Positions 17,261 to 24,777 of a DNA stretch of 64,000 nt are shown piece after piece. The position numbers were made by a program, and so were the translations under genes. Under the pieces are notes generated by a model. It did not search any database. It saw only the letters and a program-made list of their open reading frames with translations, and had not been told where the DNA came from. Origin of the DNA: Rhodococcus sp. 1168. Lineage in GTDB: Bacteria > Actinomycetota > Actinomycetes > Mycobacteriales > Mycobacteriaceae. The stretch covers positions 1 to 64,000 of the forward strand of contig NZ_MKKY01000031.1 in NCBI RefSeq assembly GCF_002091955.1, written 5' to 3'. Position 1 is the stretch's first letter, and each line of letters starts with the position of its first letter.

Positions 17261-18322
17261 TCAGCGAAGCGCAGCCTCGTCGGGTGTCGTCGACGAACCG
17301 TCAGGCGCATACTCGACTCGATACGTCTGCTCGGCATCGACGAGGATGGTCGCCAAGACCTCACGGCCGGCAGGAAGCAATCGCACTGTCGCAGTACCGC
17401 TCTCGATCCGGTCGATATGCTCCACCGCCGACGTGATCATGACCGTACGAATCTCCGACGCGAGGAAAGCGTCGGACCGATCGTCGAGGAGTACCACTGT
17501 GACGCCACGGATACGCGCCGCTCGAACAGATTCCTGAAGCCGAGAGTCGAGGAGCCCGCGCGCGCGAAGAGAATCTCGCAGATCGGCCTCGAGCAAAATG
17601 CAGGCCAATTCTTCATCGGGCTCGAGGTCTGGACCGGCCGCTGTCCGTTCGAGCAGAGGCCGAGCCAGCTCGTCCAGACGTTCCAGCTGCGCGTCACGTT
17701 CCTCGAGGACCGCCGACGCAGCGGCCTCGGCCGCGATCCTCATCGTGGATTGGCGTCGTAGTTCGAAAATCGACCGTGCAAGCGGGCGAATGGTGAACGC
17801 GAAGAACGTCGACATCAGCAGTGGTGCCGCGTTGATCAGGCTGAACGACAACCCGTACGCCGCGCCCTGTCCACGCATCATGGCCCACAGTACCGATGAT
17901 CCGATGAGCGAAACGAGACCGATCCAGGCCAGCAACGTCCTGCCTCGAACGCACATGAACGTGTAAATAGCCACCGATGCGCCGAGCGGCCACGTCTGCA
18001 ACGGATTGGTCGGCGGGGCGGATATCGCCGCGAAGACCAACCACAGTGCGGCCGGTCCGGAAAGCATCAGTGGGTACGAATAGCGCAGGGGGAGTGGATC
18101 TCCCGGTGCAGTAAGCAAGACCAGTGAACTGGTTACATTGATCAGGACAGCCAACGCCAACGGAATGAAATTCGCCCCAGGTGGCATCGTTGCCACGGCA
18201 CTGATCAAGCAAGCCGAAGAGAACAGTAGGACAATGAAATAGGCAGTGCGCGTGCGCATCCCGAGTAGGTCGCGAACGTCCTGACGTTCCGGACCGTGAG
18301 AAGGCCGTCGGAAATACTTCAC
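17261..18322 (-). CDS. Membrane protein partnered with sensor kinase, degenerate kinase-like C-terminus
   Basis: This ~353-residue protein has about six N-terminal helices (residues 25-175) and a cytoplasmic C-terminal part that starts with a coiled coil (AASAVLEERDAQLERLDELA), as in histidine kinases, but lacks a phosphorylatable His box and ATP-binding N and G boxes. Its GTG overlaps the kinase stop (GTGA) and follows GGAGGAG, so the two are made together. It may be a pseudo-kinase or sensor subunit. Such proteins are often encoded next to kinases in actinobacteria, usually also beside a LuxR-type regulator, which is absent here. Confidence 0.65.
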   Translation of the reverse strand: MKYFRRPSHGPERQDVRDLLGMRTRTAYFIVLLFSSACLISAVATMPPGANFIPLALAVLINVTSSLVLLTAPGDPLPLRYSYPLMLSGPAALWLVFAAISAPPTNPLQTWPLGASVAIYTFMCVRGRTLLAWIGLVSLIGSSVLWAMMRGQGAAYGLSFSLINAAPLLMSTFFAFTIRPLARSIFELRRQSTMRIAAEAAASAVLEERDAQLERLDELARPLLERTAAGPDLEPDEELACILLEADLRDSLRARGLLDSRLQESVRAARIRGVTVVLLDDRSDAFLASEIRTVMITSAVEHIDRIESGTATVRLLPAGREVLATILVDAEQTYRVEYAPDGSSTTPDEAALR

Positions 18323-19605
18323 GCGAGCTCCTCCCACTGGAGATGCACCGTCGTCCCAGAACCGGCCGTGCTGGAGACCACGGCAGACCCGCCGTCGAGC
18401 TGCCGCATCCGACCGTGAATGCTCACCGCGACACCCAGCCGATGCGGTGGGATGGAATCGGGATCGAATCCGACGCCGTCATCGGACACCGACACTGCAA
18501 GCCGACCGGACTCGGCAGTAACCGACACCATCCGAGTAGCCCCCTCGCCTGCATGTTTGACGCTGTTGCGCACTGCCTCGGCCAGCGCTGCCCCAGTGGC
18601 GCGAACAGCGTCGGCCGGATACGTCGTGCCCGGGTCGGACGCCCCGCGGACCTCGATCGACACGGACTCGTCGGCGTCCGTGGCTGCCGCGCGCAGATGC
18701 GCGACCGCGTTCACCCTGTCGAACCGACTGTCGACGGAGTAGCTACGCAGCGCATCCAACTGATCGAGTGTCGCCCTGGCCTGCCTCGCAACGGACTCGG
18801 TGCGACCCTGGCGTGCCACCGACAGCAGCGAAGTCATCACTCCGTCGTGAATGAGCGCGTCGAACCGCTCCCGTTCGACATCACGGGCCGCCGCAGCAGC
18901 GGCACTCGCAGCATTGGCCTGAGTCGCAGCGATCGTCGCATCGAGAATCCTTGCCGTGCGCAAAGCCCCGAGCAAAGCGGCAACAAAAATGGTGCAGAAC
19001 ATGATGGCGAAAGCGATGTCGGCGAACAAGGTCGGTTCGACGAACGGTTGCCGAACACGTGCATTGGACCAGTGAATGATCAACACCACGGTAACCAGAT
19101 AGACAGCCACCACACCCGGGCGCCACACAAGTGAAGCAGCGAGAGCCGCAAGACCAGGAAACGCCGACAAATAGAGCCCAGCGACATCGAACGAGATCCA
19201 GTCCCACGCCATGAGCCATGTGCAGATAGCGACCAGGTACAAGATCGCAGCCATGCCCGCCGCGAGCCGAGTCCAACGGATATCGGTCAGAAACGTCGCC
19301 AGACCCAGTAGGACACCGGAACCGAACACCGTGACACCGGCGAACGGAGGCCACCACCACGCCGTCAGATTCGCCGTCCGCACCAACTCGGAGAACAGCA
19401 GAGCAAAATAGATTACATATCCGGTACCGACGAACCGTCCGAACATGCGCAGCAACCGATCCAGCGACCGATGCTCCACTCCTGACCCATTGGGTCGTTC
19501 CGCCGGCTCCACTCCTGGCCCATTGGGTCGTTCCGCCGGCTCCACTCCTGGCCCATTGGGTCGTTCCGCCGGCTCCACTCCTGACCCTGAAACTGTGTTT
19601 TTCAT
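18319..19605 (-). CDS. Sensor histidine kinase, HisKA_3/HATPase type (orphan)
   Basis: This 428-residue kinase has three tandem copies of an 11-residue motif (PNGPGVEPAER-like) at its N-terminus before the first membrane helix. About six helices cover residues 55-215. The dimerisation box LIHDGVM places the phospho-acceptor at H253. The ATPase domain has an N-box (EAVRNSVKHAG) and G-box DDGVGFD. It belongs to the NarX/DesK-like class, normally paired with a LuxR-family regulator, but none is encoded nearby. ATG 19605 follows GGAGG. The signal is unknown. Confidence 0.82.
   Translation of the reverse strand: MKNTVSGSGVEPAERPNGPGVEPAERPNGPGVEPAERPNGSGVEHRSLDRLLRMFGRFVGTGYVIYFALLFSELVRTANLTAWWWPPFAGVTVFGSGVLLGLATFLTDIRWTRLAAGMAAILYLVAICTWLMAWDWISFDVAGLYLSAFPGLAALAASLVWRPGVVAVYLVTVVLIIHWSNARVRQPFVEPTLFADIAFAIMFCTIFVAALLGALRTARILDATIAATQANAASAAAAAARDVERERFDALIHDGVMTSLLSVARQGRTESVARQARATLDQLDALRSYSVDSRFDRVNAVAHLRAAATDADESVSIEVRGASDPGTTYPADAVRATGAALAEAVRNSVKHAGEGATRMVSVTAESGRLAVSVSDDGVGFDPDSIPPHRLGVAVSIHGRMRQLDGGSAVVSSTAGSGTTVHLQWEELA
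19474..19587. repeat. 33-bp in-frame tandem repeat in kinase gene
   Basis: Three full 33-bp units (19474, 19507, 19540) and a 15-bp partial unit encode repeated Pro/Gly/Glu-rich 11-mers in the N-terminal cytoplasmic tail of the sensor kinase. The units differ at only one or two bases, so they are recent and copy number may vary without breaking the frame. Confidence 0.9.
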
Positions 19606-19636
19606 ACACCCTCCATTCGGGAGTGTATGGGGCGAT

Positions 19637-20347
19637 TCACCTCTCGTGCACACCAGTTACTTGATCTGGTATCAGCGACGCCTTTGCTCGACGGCGACGC
19701 ATCAGAATCACAGCAGTAGTGACCGTTGCGGATATCGCGATGACAGTTGCCGCACCGATTGTTGCGGAAGCGGTACCGGGGAACAACCCTTCGAGCAGCA
19801 GGGATACCCCGAAGACGAAGAACAGCAACGATGCGCCGATCCGAATGACGTTCTCGGGCAAGTGTTTGCCGAGTACGGCACCGAGGACGATTGCGAGCCC
19901 ATCGGCGGCAACCATGCCAACGGTCGATCCTATCCAGACGCCGATCCAATCGTTGTCCGTGGCAAGAGTTACCGTCGCGAGCATGGTCTTGTCGCCCAAT
20001 TCGGCAAGAAGGAATGCCGACGCAATGGCCATGAATGCGGAACGCGTGACTCGACCGGCTTTCTGGCCTTCGTCGTCGGACAACGAGTCACCGCGCAACG
20101 TCCAGAGACCGAAGATCAAAAATGCGATGCCACCGACTACCGCGATGAGATTCGTCGGGATGGACAGGCCGAGGAAGTGGCCGACAGCAACGGAGAGGAG
20201 ATGGACGACGGTAGTGGCGACGGTGATTCCACCGATGACGACGTACCAGCGGTAGCGCAGCGCGAACGTCATGGCCATGAGCTGAGACTTGTCACCGAGC
20301 TCGGCGATGAATATCACCACAAAACTCAGAAGCAGAGCGGACGGCAT
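19637..20347 (-). CDS. TMEM165/GDT1 (UPF0016) family manganese exporter
   Basis: This 236-residue membrane protein has six predicted helices in two homologous halves. Each half carries the family signature E-x-G-D-K-S/T: ELGDKS at 16-21 and ELGDKT at 116-121, forming the cation site. Bacterial relatives (MneA) export Mn2+. The gene is preceded by a yybP-ykoY manganese-sensing riboswitch, strongly supporting Mn detoxification. It lies between the kinase and the Rv3847-like gene, as recalled for Rv3848. ATG 20347 follows GAGGAG at 9 bases. Confidence 0.9.
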   Translation of the reverse strand: MPSALLLSFVVIFIAELGDKSQLMAMTFALRYRWYVVIGGITVATTVVHLLSVAVGHFLGLSIPTNLIAVVGGIAFLIFGLWTLRGDSLSDDEGQKAGRVTRSAFMAIASAFLLAELGDKTMLATVTLATDNDWIGVWIGSTVGMVAADGLAIVLGAVLGKHLPENVIRIGASLLFFVFGVSLLLEGLFPGTASATIGAATVIAISATVTTAVILMRRRRAKASLIPDQVTGVHER

Positions 20348-20356
20348 GTAGCAGGA

Positions 20357-20488
20357 CTCCTCGGTCGGTTGGATGACCGAAGGTCTCGCCCACCGTCGGG
20401 TGCTCCGAGGCGGTTCACTATGCCGGGCCACGCCACCGAGGCGTGAAGCCAGTATGTCGACGCAATGATTGGGGGCTACTCCCCTTCG
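20357..20488 (-). promoter_or_regulatory. yybP-ykoY manganese riboswitch
   Basis: The leader of the GDT1-family gene has both conserved loops of this aptamer: GGGGAGTAGC (20484 down to 20475) and GCGAGACC (20389 down to 20382). Helix P1 pairs CGAAGG (20488-20483) with CCTTCG (20383-20378). The same 3' strand, read as CTTCGGTC (20382-20375), can instead pair over 8 bp with GACCGAGG (20366-20359), which covers the GAGGAG ribosome site. This predicts translation ON with Mn2+ and OFF without. Confidence 0.88.
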
Positions 20489-20571
20489 CTGGGCCAAGGC
20501 TAGGAGATTGGACGTCAAATGTCCATTGCCGCACTGAGTTTGGGCACCCGAAGACTTCTGTACGGGTGCGG

Positions 20572-21099
20572 TCAGGAGGCGAGAAGCATTGCCAAAACTG
20601 CAGTGTCGGGGTCGCTGATCGGGTCGAGACCGATCTTGCTCACCAACGAGGTGACGGTCCCGTCGGACTCTGCTTCGACCCAGGCCGCTCGATGTTCGAG
20701 GCCGAGATACGGGAGGCCTGGAAGGAGCACGCAACCCGACGCGGCTCCGACACATTCGGGAAGCGTCGGAGTGGTTTCCGACGGTGGGTGCAGCATGAAC
20801 AGCGCCGACGGTTGGTGCAACGCGAACCTGTCCGGTGTGACGGCCATCTCACCGAGAACCGGTCCCTCTGCGACGACGAGACCTATGCTTCCCGGCTCGG
20901 GGTCGTCGGGGAGTTCCTCGCGGACGCCGAACACCGTGGAGGTTCCGAGTAGGCCGGGCATGGACGCGACACGAACGGCCAGTACGAGAAACTGAGCCCA
21001 TTCCTTCGTTGTGTCCGGCCATCGGCCCGAGACGACGAAGCCGCGGAGCTCTCCACCGGCTTGGAAGGGGGATACTCCGATGAGTACTCGATCGTCCAT
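20572..21099 (-). CDS. Conserved actinobacterial hypothetical protein (Rv3847-like)
   Basis: This ~175-residue soluble protein without signal or membrane helix is rich in Gly, Pro and Glu. No catalytic motif is seen. Recognisable stretches are FVVSGRWPDTTKEWAQFLV and LALHQP-like beta regions. Size and position next to sodA and the GDT1 gene fit my recollection of M. tuberculosis Rv3847, a conserved hypothetical. The start is ATG 21099, with a GTG directly before it as alternative; GGAG lies about 10 bases upstream. Function unknown. Confidence 0.7.
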   Translation of the reverse strand: MDDRVLIGVSPFQAGGELRGFVVSGRWPDTTKEWAQFLVLAVRVASMPGLLGTSTVFGVREELPDDPEPGSIGLVVAEGPVLGEMAVTPDRFALHQPSALFMLHPPSETTPTLPECVGAASGCVLLPGLPYLGLEHRAAWVEAESDGTVTSLVSKIGLDPISDPDTAVLAMLLAS

Positions 21100-21247
21100 C
21101 ACGTAGCTCCCTCATCGCTCCAGACGCCCGACTCGGCAGAGTGGGCCCAGGTAGACCACGTTGGGTAGGGCAAGCATGGATCAGCAATGCACTGGCACAC
21201 AAGACGGTGAGAGTGCTAGCAATTTTTTGAATACCGGAAAACACGAG

Positions 21248-21285
21248 TGGGCCATTCTCGCCGCTACTGCGGAGAGAATGGCCCA
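21248..21285. terminator. Terminator downstream of sodA
   Basis: TGGGCCATTCTC (21248-21259) is perfectly inverted at 21274-21285, with an additional inner CCGC/GCGG stem. It lies 29 bases beyond the sodA stop and upstream of the next minus-strand gene. The rest of 21100-21313 shows nothing else recognisable. Confidence 0.75.
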
Positions 21286-21313
21286 GTCGTTCGAAATTTT
21301 GTGCAGACGAAAA

Positions 21314-21937
21314 TTACGGGAAAATGAGCCCCGGAGTCTTCGACGTCGCTGCCTCGAAGCGTGCCTGGACGTCGGCCCAGTTCACGACGTTCCAGAAGGC
21401 CTTGACGTAGTCGGCCTTGACGTTCTTGTACTGCAGGTAGAAGGCGTGCTCCCACATGTCGACCTGCAGCAGCGGGATGATGCCCAGCGGGACGTTGGCC
21501 TGCTGGTCGTACAGCTGGAATGTGAGCAGGTTCTTCCCGAGGGAGTCGTACCCCAGGACGGCCCAGCCGGAGCCCTGCAGGCCGTTGGCTGCCGCGGTGA
21601 ACTGTGCGCGGAACTTGTCGAACGAACCGAACTTGTCGTCCAGCGCTGCGGCTAGTTCGCCCTCGGGCTTGTCGCCACCGTCAGGGGACAGGTTCTTCCA
21701 CCAGATGGAGTGGTTGACGTGGCCGCCGAGGTGGAACGCGAGGTTCTTCTCGTACAGGAAGATCGAGCCGTGGTCTTCGGCTTCACGAGCCGCAGCCAAC
21801 TTCTCGATCGCGGTGTTGGCGCCTGCGACGTATGCGGCGTGGTGCTTGGAGTGGTGCAGTTCGTTGATCTCGCCCGAGATGTGGGGCTCGAGGGCGGAGT
21901 AATCGAAATCAAGGTCGGGCAGTGTGTACTCGGACAC
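21314..21937 (-). CDS. sodA: Superoxide dismutase, Mn-type
   Basis: This 207-residue enzyme converts superoxide to oxygen and peroxide. Metal ligands are recognisable in the N-terminal [10 protein letters not shown] helix, in [12 protein letters not shown], and as Asp and His in [21 protein letters not shown] carries Gln at the position that favours manganese, whereas the M. tuberculosis enzyme has His there, as I recall. No signal peptide is present; mycobacterial homologues are nonetheless secreted. The start is GTG 21937 after AAGGGA. Its neighbour is a riboswitch-controlled Mn exporter, consistent with Mn-dependent oxidative defence. Confidence 0.96.
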   Translation of the reverse strand: MSEYTLPDLDFDYSALEPHISGEINELHHSKHHAAYVAGANTAIEKLAAAREAEDHGSIFLYEKNLAFHLGGHVNHSIWWKNLSPDGGDKPEGELAAALDDKFGSFDKFRAQFTAAANGLQGSGWAVLGYDSLGKNLLTFQLYDQQANVPLGIIPLLQVDMWEHAFYLQYKNVKADYVKAFWNVVNWADVQARFEAATSKTPGLIFP

Positions 21938-22173
21938 GTGTTTCCCTTCTCTAGCGACGCCGCGCCTTCCGTGGTTCAGGCGCGCTCGTCCTACTTCGGA
22001 TCATTCGTAGGCTTCAACCCAATCTCATTAGTACCCCTAGTGCAACCGTTGCAATCTTGGACCCCTTTTCGGAATAAATTTCGGTGTGTGCGCCAGCGAC
22101 TCCAGGTCACGGCGAGGTCACGGGTTGACGCTACGATTCGTCCAGCAGATGAACAGAACCTAAGATTGCCCGC

Positions 22174-23316
22174 GTGGTCTACTTGCGCAGGTCGAGCAAG
22201 CATGCCGACACCCTCACTGCCGCCGAGCGGGTACGCGCACCGCGCGTCGAACTCACCGGCGCGAACCTGCTTCGGTTCCTGGCCGTTCTGGCGGTGTTGT
22301 ACTCCCACATCTCGTTCTATCTGATCGACGACCGCGGCGAGGGCTGGTGGGTCATCGACGTCGTGACTCGCGTGGCTATCGACGAGGCCGGGCTCAACCG
22401 GCACTTGTCCTTCGTCGGCGTCGCCGTCTTCATGATGTTGACAGGTCTGCTGACCACCCGATCGGCCATGCGTCAATCCCGTCGGGACTTCATGGTCAGT
22501 CGGCTCGCGCGCCTTGTCCCGGCGTTGTGGTTGGCCGTCGCGGCAGCGATCGTTCTGGTCCGGCTCGGAATCAACGGAATGTTCAGTGGCCAGGACGGCA
22601 TCACGAACGGTGAAGCCGCGCTCAGCTTCGTTCTCGGTGGATTCTTCCTCAAACCCGAGGTCGCGGTGCTGGGCGTCACCTGGACGCTGACGGTTCAGTT
22701 GATGTTCTATCTTTACTGCGTCCTGGCCAGGGATGTCCTGCGGGCGCGGCCGGTCGTCGTTCCGATTGCCGGAGCCGTGCTGTGCGCGGTGGTACTGATC
22801 TACAACCTCTACATACCGCAGCCATGGTCGGTACCGATGTTGTCCAAGATCGCGGCCACTCTGCCGACGCTTTTCCTCGGGCAGATCATCTATCTGGGGT
22901 GGGCGAAGATCATCGAGTGGCGATGGGTCGTCGTGGCAGTTTTCGCACAGGTCGAGGTGGTGCGATTGGCGACCGATATTCACGCTTACTGGGCAGGGGA
23001 CCAATACCTCTGGACCATCGTCGTGGTGGCAGGAACAGTCCTTCTACTAGGGCGATACGACGGTCGAATCGCACATTGGGAGCTCGTGCGGTGGACGAGC
23101 ACTCGCAGTTACGCCATCTATCTGGTGCACACGTTGATCCTGTACCGCGTGTACGAGAACGTCGTCCCGCTGACCGGACCCACCGGTGCGGTCATCGTGT
23201 TCGTGGGTGTGACGGCAGTCGTGTCGGAAATGGTCTACCGGTGGGTCGAGGTTCCCGCGGCGCGATGGCTGAACATGCGCTTCCGCAGCGGCGGTACGGT
23301 CAAAGCTGGGGAATGA
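22174..23316 (+). CDS. Acyltransferase 3 family membrane protein
   Basis: This 380-residue protein has about ten membrane helices. The N-terminal LTGANLLRFLAVLAVLYSH includes the conserved R and H residues of acyltransferase-3 enzymes (OafA/NodX/WecH type), and FVGVAVFMMLTG followed by RRDFMVSRLARLVPALW matches the second conserved block. Such enzymes O-acylate envelope glycans or lipids. The start is GTG 22174. It converges on the F420-type oxidoreductase, overlapping it by 17 bases. The acceptor cannot be deduced. Confidence 0.83.
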   Translation: MVYLRRSSKHADTLTAAERVRAPRVELTGANLLRFLAVLAVLYSHISFYLIDDRGEGWWVIDVVTRVAIDEAGLNRHLSFVGVAVFMMLTGLLTTRSAMRQSRRDFMVSRLARLVPALWLAVAAAIVLVRLGINGMFSGQDGITNGEAALSFVLGGFFLKPEVAVLGVTWTLTVQLMFYLYCVLARDVLRARPVVVPIAGAVLCAVVLIYNLYIPQPWSVPMLSKIAATLPTLFLGQIIYLGWAKIIEWRWVVVAVFAQVEVVRLATDIHAYWAGDQYLWTIVVVAGTVLLLGRYDGRIAHWELVRWTSTRSYAIYLVHTLILYRVYENVVPLTGPTGAVIVFVGVTAVVSEMVYRWVEVPAARWLNMRFRSGGTVKAGE

Positions 23317-24241
23317 CCTCCGACGCCACCAACTCCAGGTGATCGATATCGCTCAGATCCAGCATCTGGAGATACACCCGTCCGGCGCCGAGCTCGCTGT
23401 ACCGACCGATCTTGTCGACAAGTTCGGCAGGGCTGCCCGCCAGGCCGTTCTCTCGCAGCTCCGGTACCTCGCGACCGATGACCCCCGCACGTCGTGCGAT
23501 CTCGTCTTCGGTCCGCCCGCAGCACAGGACGAGAGCGGTGGAATAGATCAGGGAATTCGGGTCCCGCCCCGCGGCCGACGCTGCATCGCGTACCCGGCCG
23601 AACTGTGCGTCGGTGTCCGCGAGGGAAGCGAACGGAATGTTGAACTCGTCGGCATACTTCGCTGCAAGAGCGGGGGTCCGCTTCTTGCCGCCGCCGCCGA
23701 TGAGAATGGGCGGGCGGGGTGACTGCACCGGCTTCGGTAGCGCAGGCGAATCGACGATCGGGTAGTACTTCCCGTCACGGGAGAACGTCTCTCCCGACGG
23801 CGTTTCCCACAACCCGGTGATAACGGCCAGCGACTCCTCGAGTCTGTCGAAACGCTCACCGAGTGAGGGAAACGGAATGCCGTAAGCTTTGTGTTCCTCC
23901 TCGAACCATCCTGCACCCAAACCGAAGTCGACGCGTCCGCCGCTCATGGCATCTACCTGGGCGACGCTGATCGCCAATGGTCCGGGGTAGCGAAATGTCG
24001 CGGACGTGACCAGTGTTCCGAGCCTGATCGTCGACGTTTCTCGGGCTATGCCCGCCAACGTGATCCACGCATCCGTCGGTCCGGGGAGGCCGTCGGAGTT
24101 CATCGCCATGTAGTGATCTGAGCGGAAGAAGGCGCCGAATCCTGCGCGCTCTGCAGCTTGGGCCACACGGAGAAGGTCGTCGTACGACGCACCTTGCTGT
24201 GGCTCGGTGAAGACGCGTAGTTCGACTGTCGTTGTGGCCAT
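23300..24241 (-). CDS. LLM-class, probably F420-dependent, oxidoreductase
   Basis: This 313-residue luciferase-like monooxygenase-fold protein is a TIM barrel starting MATTTVELRVFTEPQQGASY. Family marks include DHYMAM near the N-terminus, IRLGTLVTSATFRYPGPLA and the DFGLGAGWFEEEHKAYGIPF segment common to actinobacterial F420-dependent enzymes of this class. The cofactor is inferred from the family rather than from a single residue. It is transcribed alone, away from a DnaA-box-rich gap. Substrate unknown. Confidence 0.85.
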   Translation of the reverse strand: MATTTVELRVFTEPQQGASYDDLLRVAQAAERAGFGAFFRSDHYMAMNSDGLPGPTDAWITLAGIARETSTIRLGTLVTSATFRYPGPLAISVAQVDAMSGGRVDFGLGAGWFEEEHKAYGIPFPSLGERFDRLEESLAVITGLWETPSGETFSRDGKYYPIVDSPALPKPVQSPRPPILIGGGGKKRTPALAAKYADEFNIPFASLADTDAQFGRVRDAASAAGRDPNSLIYSTALVLCCGRTEDEIARRAGVIGREVPELRENGLAGSPAELVDKIGRYSELGAGRVYLQMLDLSDIDHLELVASEVIPQL

Positions 24242-24302
24242 GCCTCAATGCTAGAAGCTACGTGCGCATAGTGAGCGATACAGACCGAAGGTCGGCGCCG
24301 CC

Positions 24303-24363
24303 TGTGGATAAAAACCGGCATCGAGCCGTTTTCTGTGGATGGCTCTGTGGAAACTGTGGATAA
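24303..24363 (+). promoter_or_regulatory. Cluster of four DnaA-box-like sites
   Basis: Four direct copies of TGTGGA-type nonamers lie within 61 bases: TGTGGATAA (24303-24311, exact reverse of TTATCCACA), TGTGGATGG (24334-24342), TGTGGAAAC (24346-24354) and TGTGGATAA (24355-24363), the last two abutting. They are in the gap between divergent genes, with no dnaA or dnaN nearby. Confidence 0.65.
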
Positions 24364-24405
24364 CCTGCGCTGCGGGGACCGAAGAATCCACGGGGGTGGC
24401 AGTGT

Positions 24406-24420
24406 TCACGGGACCCGTGA
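24406..24420. promoter_or_regulatory. Palindrome upstream of rhodanese gene
   Basis: TCACGGG-A-CCCGTGA is a perfect 7+1+7 palindrome ending 12 bases before the rhodanese GTG. It could be an operator for the rhodanese-DUF4328-GlpQ run. The regulator is unknown. Confidence 0.4.
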
Positions 24421-24432
24421 CAAGATCGGGGA

Positions 24433-24777
24433 GTGTCAGCCTCGGATCTGTCCTCTGTGCCCGCCGCCGAAGTTCCAGTGAAAACGACCGGTTCGGTCGT
24501 GCTACTCGATGTCCGCGAAGACGACGAATGGCAACACGGTCATGCACCGGGAGCGCTTCACATTCCCATGAACCAAGTCCCGTCACGGCTCGGCGAGATC
24601 GATCAGGATGTCGACCTGTACGTCGTCTGCAAGGCAGGTGGACGCTCCATGCAGGTCGTCCAATACCTCGCGCGGATCGGCTACGAGGCGGCCAATGTCG
24701 ATGGCGGTATGGACGCGTGGCACGCCGCGGGTCGCCCAGTCGTACGCGACGACGGCGCCGAGGCGAGAATCCTCTAG
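24433..24777 (+). CDS. Rhodanese-like sulfurtransferase domain protein
   Basis: This 114-residue single rhodanese domain has active-site loop CKAGGRS with catalytic Cys66. Other domain marks are LLDVREDDEWQHGHAPGALHIP and the C-terminal VDGGMDAW. It probably transfers sulfane sulfur to a thiol acceptor in the cytoplasm. The start is GTG 24433; no strong ribosome site, so leaderless translation is possible. It overlaps the next gene by one base (TAGTG), implying an operon with the DUF4328 and GlpQ genes. Confidence 0.85.
   Translation: MSASDLSSVPAAEVPVKTTGSVVLLDVREDDEWQHGHAPGALHIPMNQVPSRLGEIDQDVDLYVVCKAGGRSMQVVQYLARIGYEAANVDGGMDAWHAAGRPVVRDDGAEARIL

Noticed and set aside
24303..24363. Chromosomal origin (oriC)
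   Set aside because: Only four boxes in 61 bases, no AT-rich region and no dnaA/dnaN/rpmH genes nearby.
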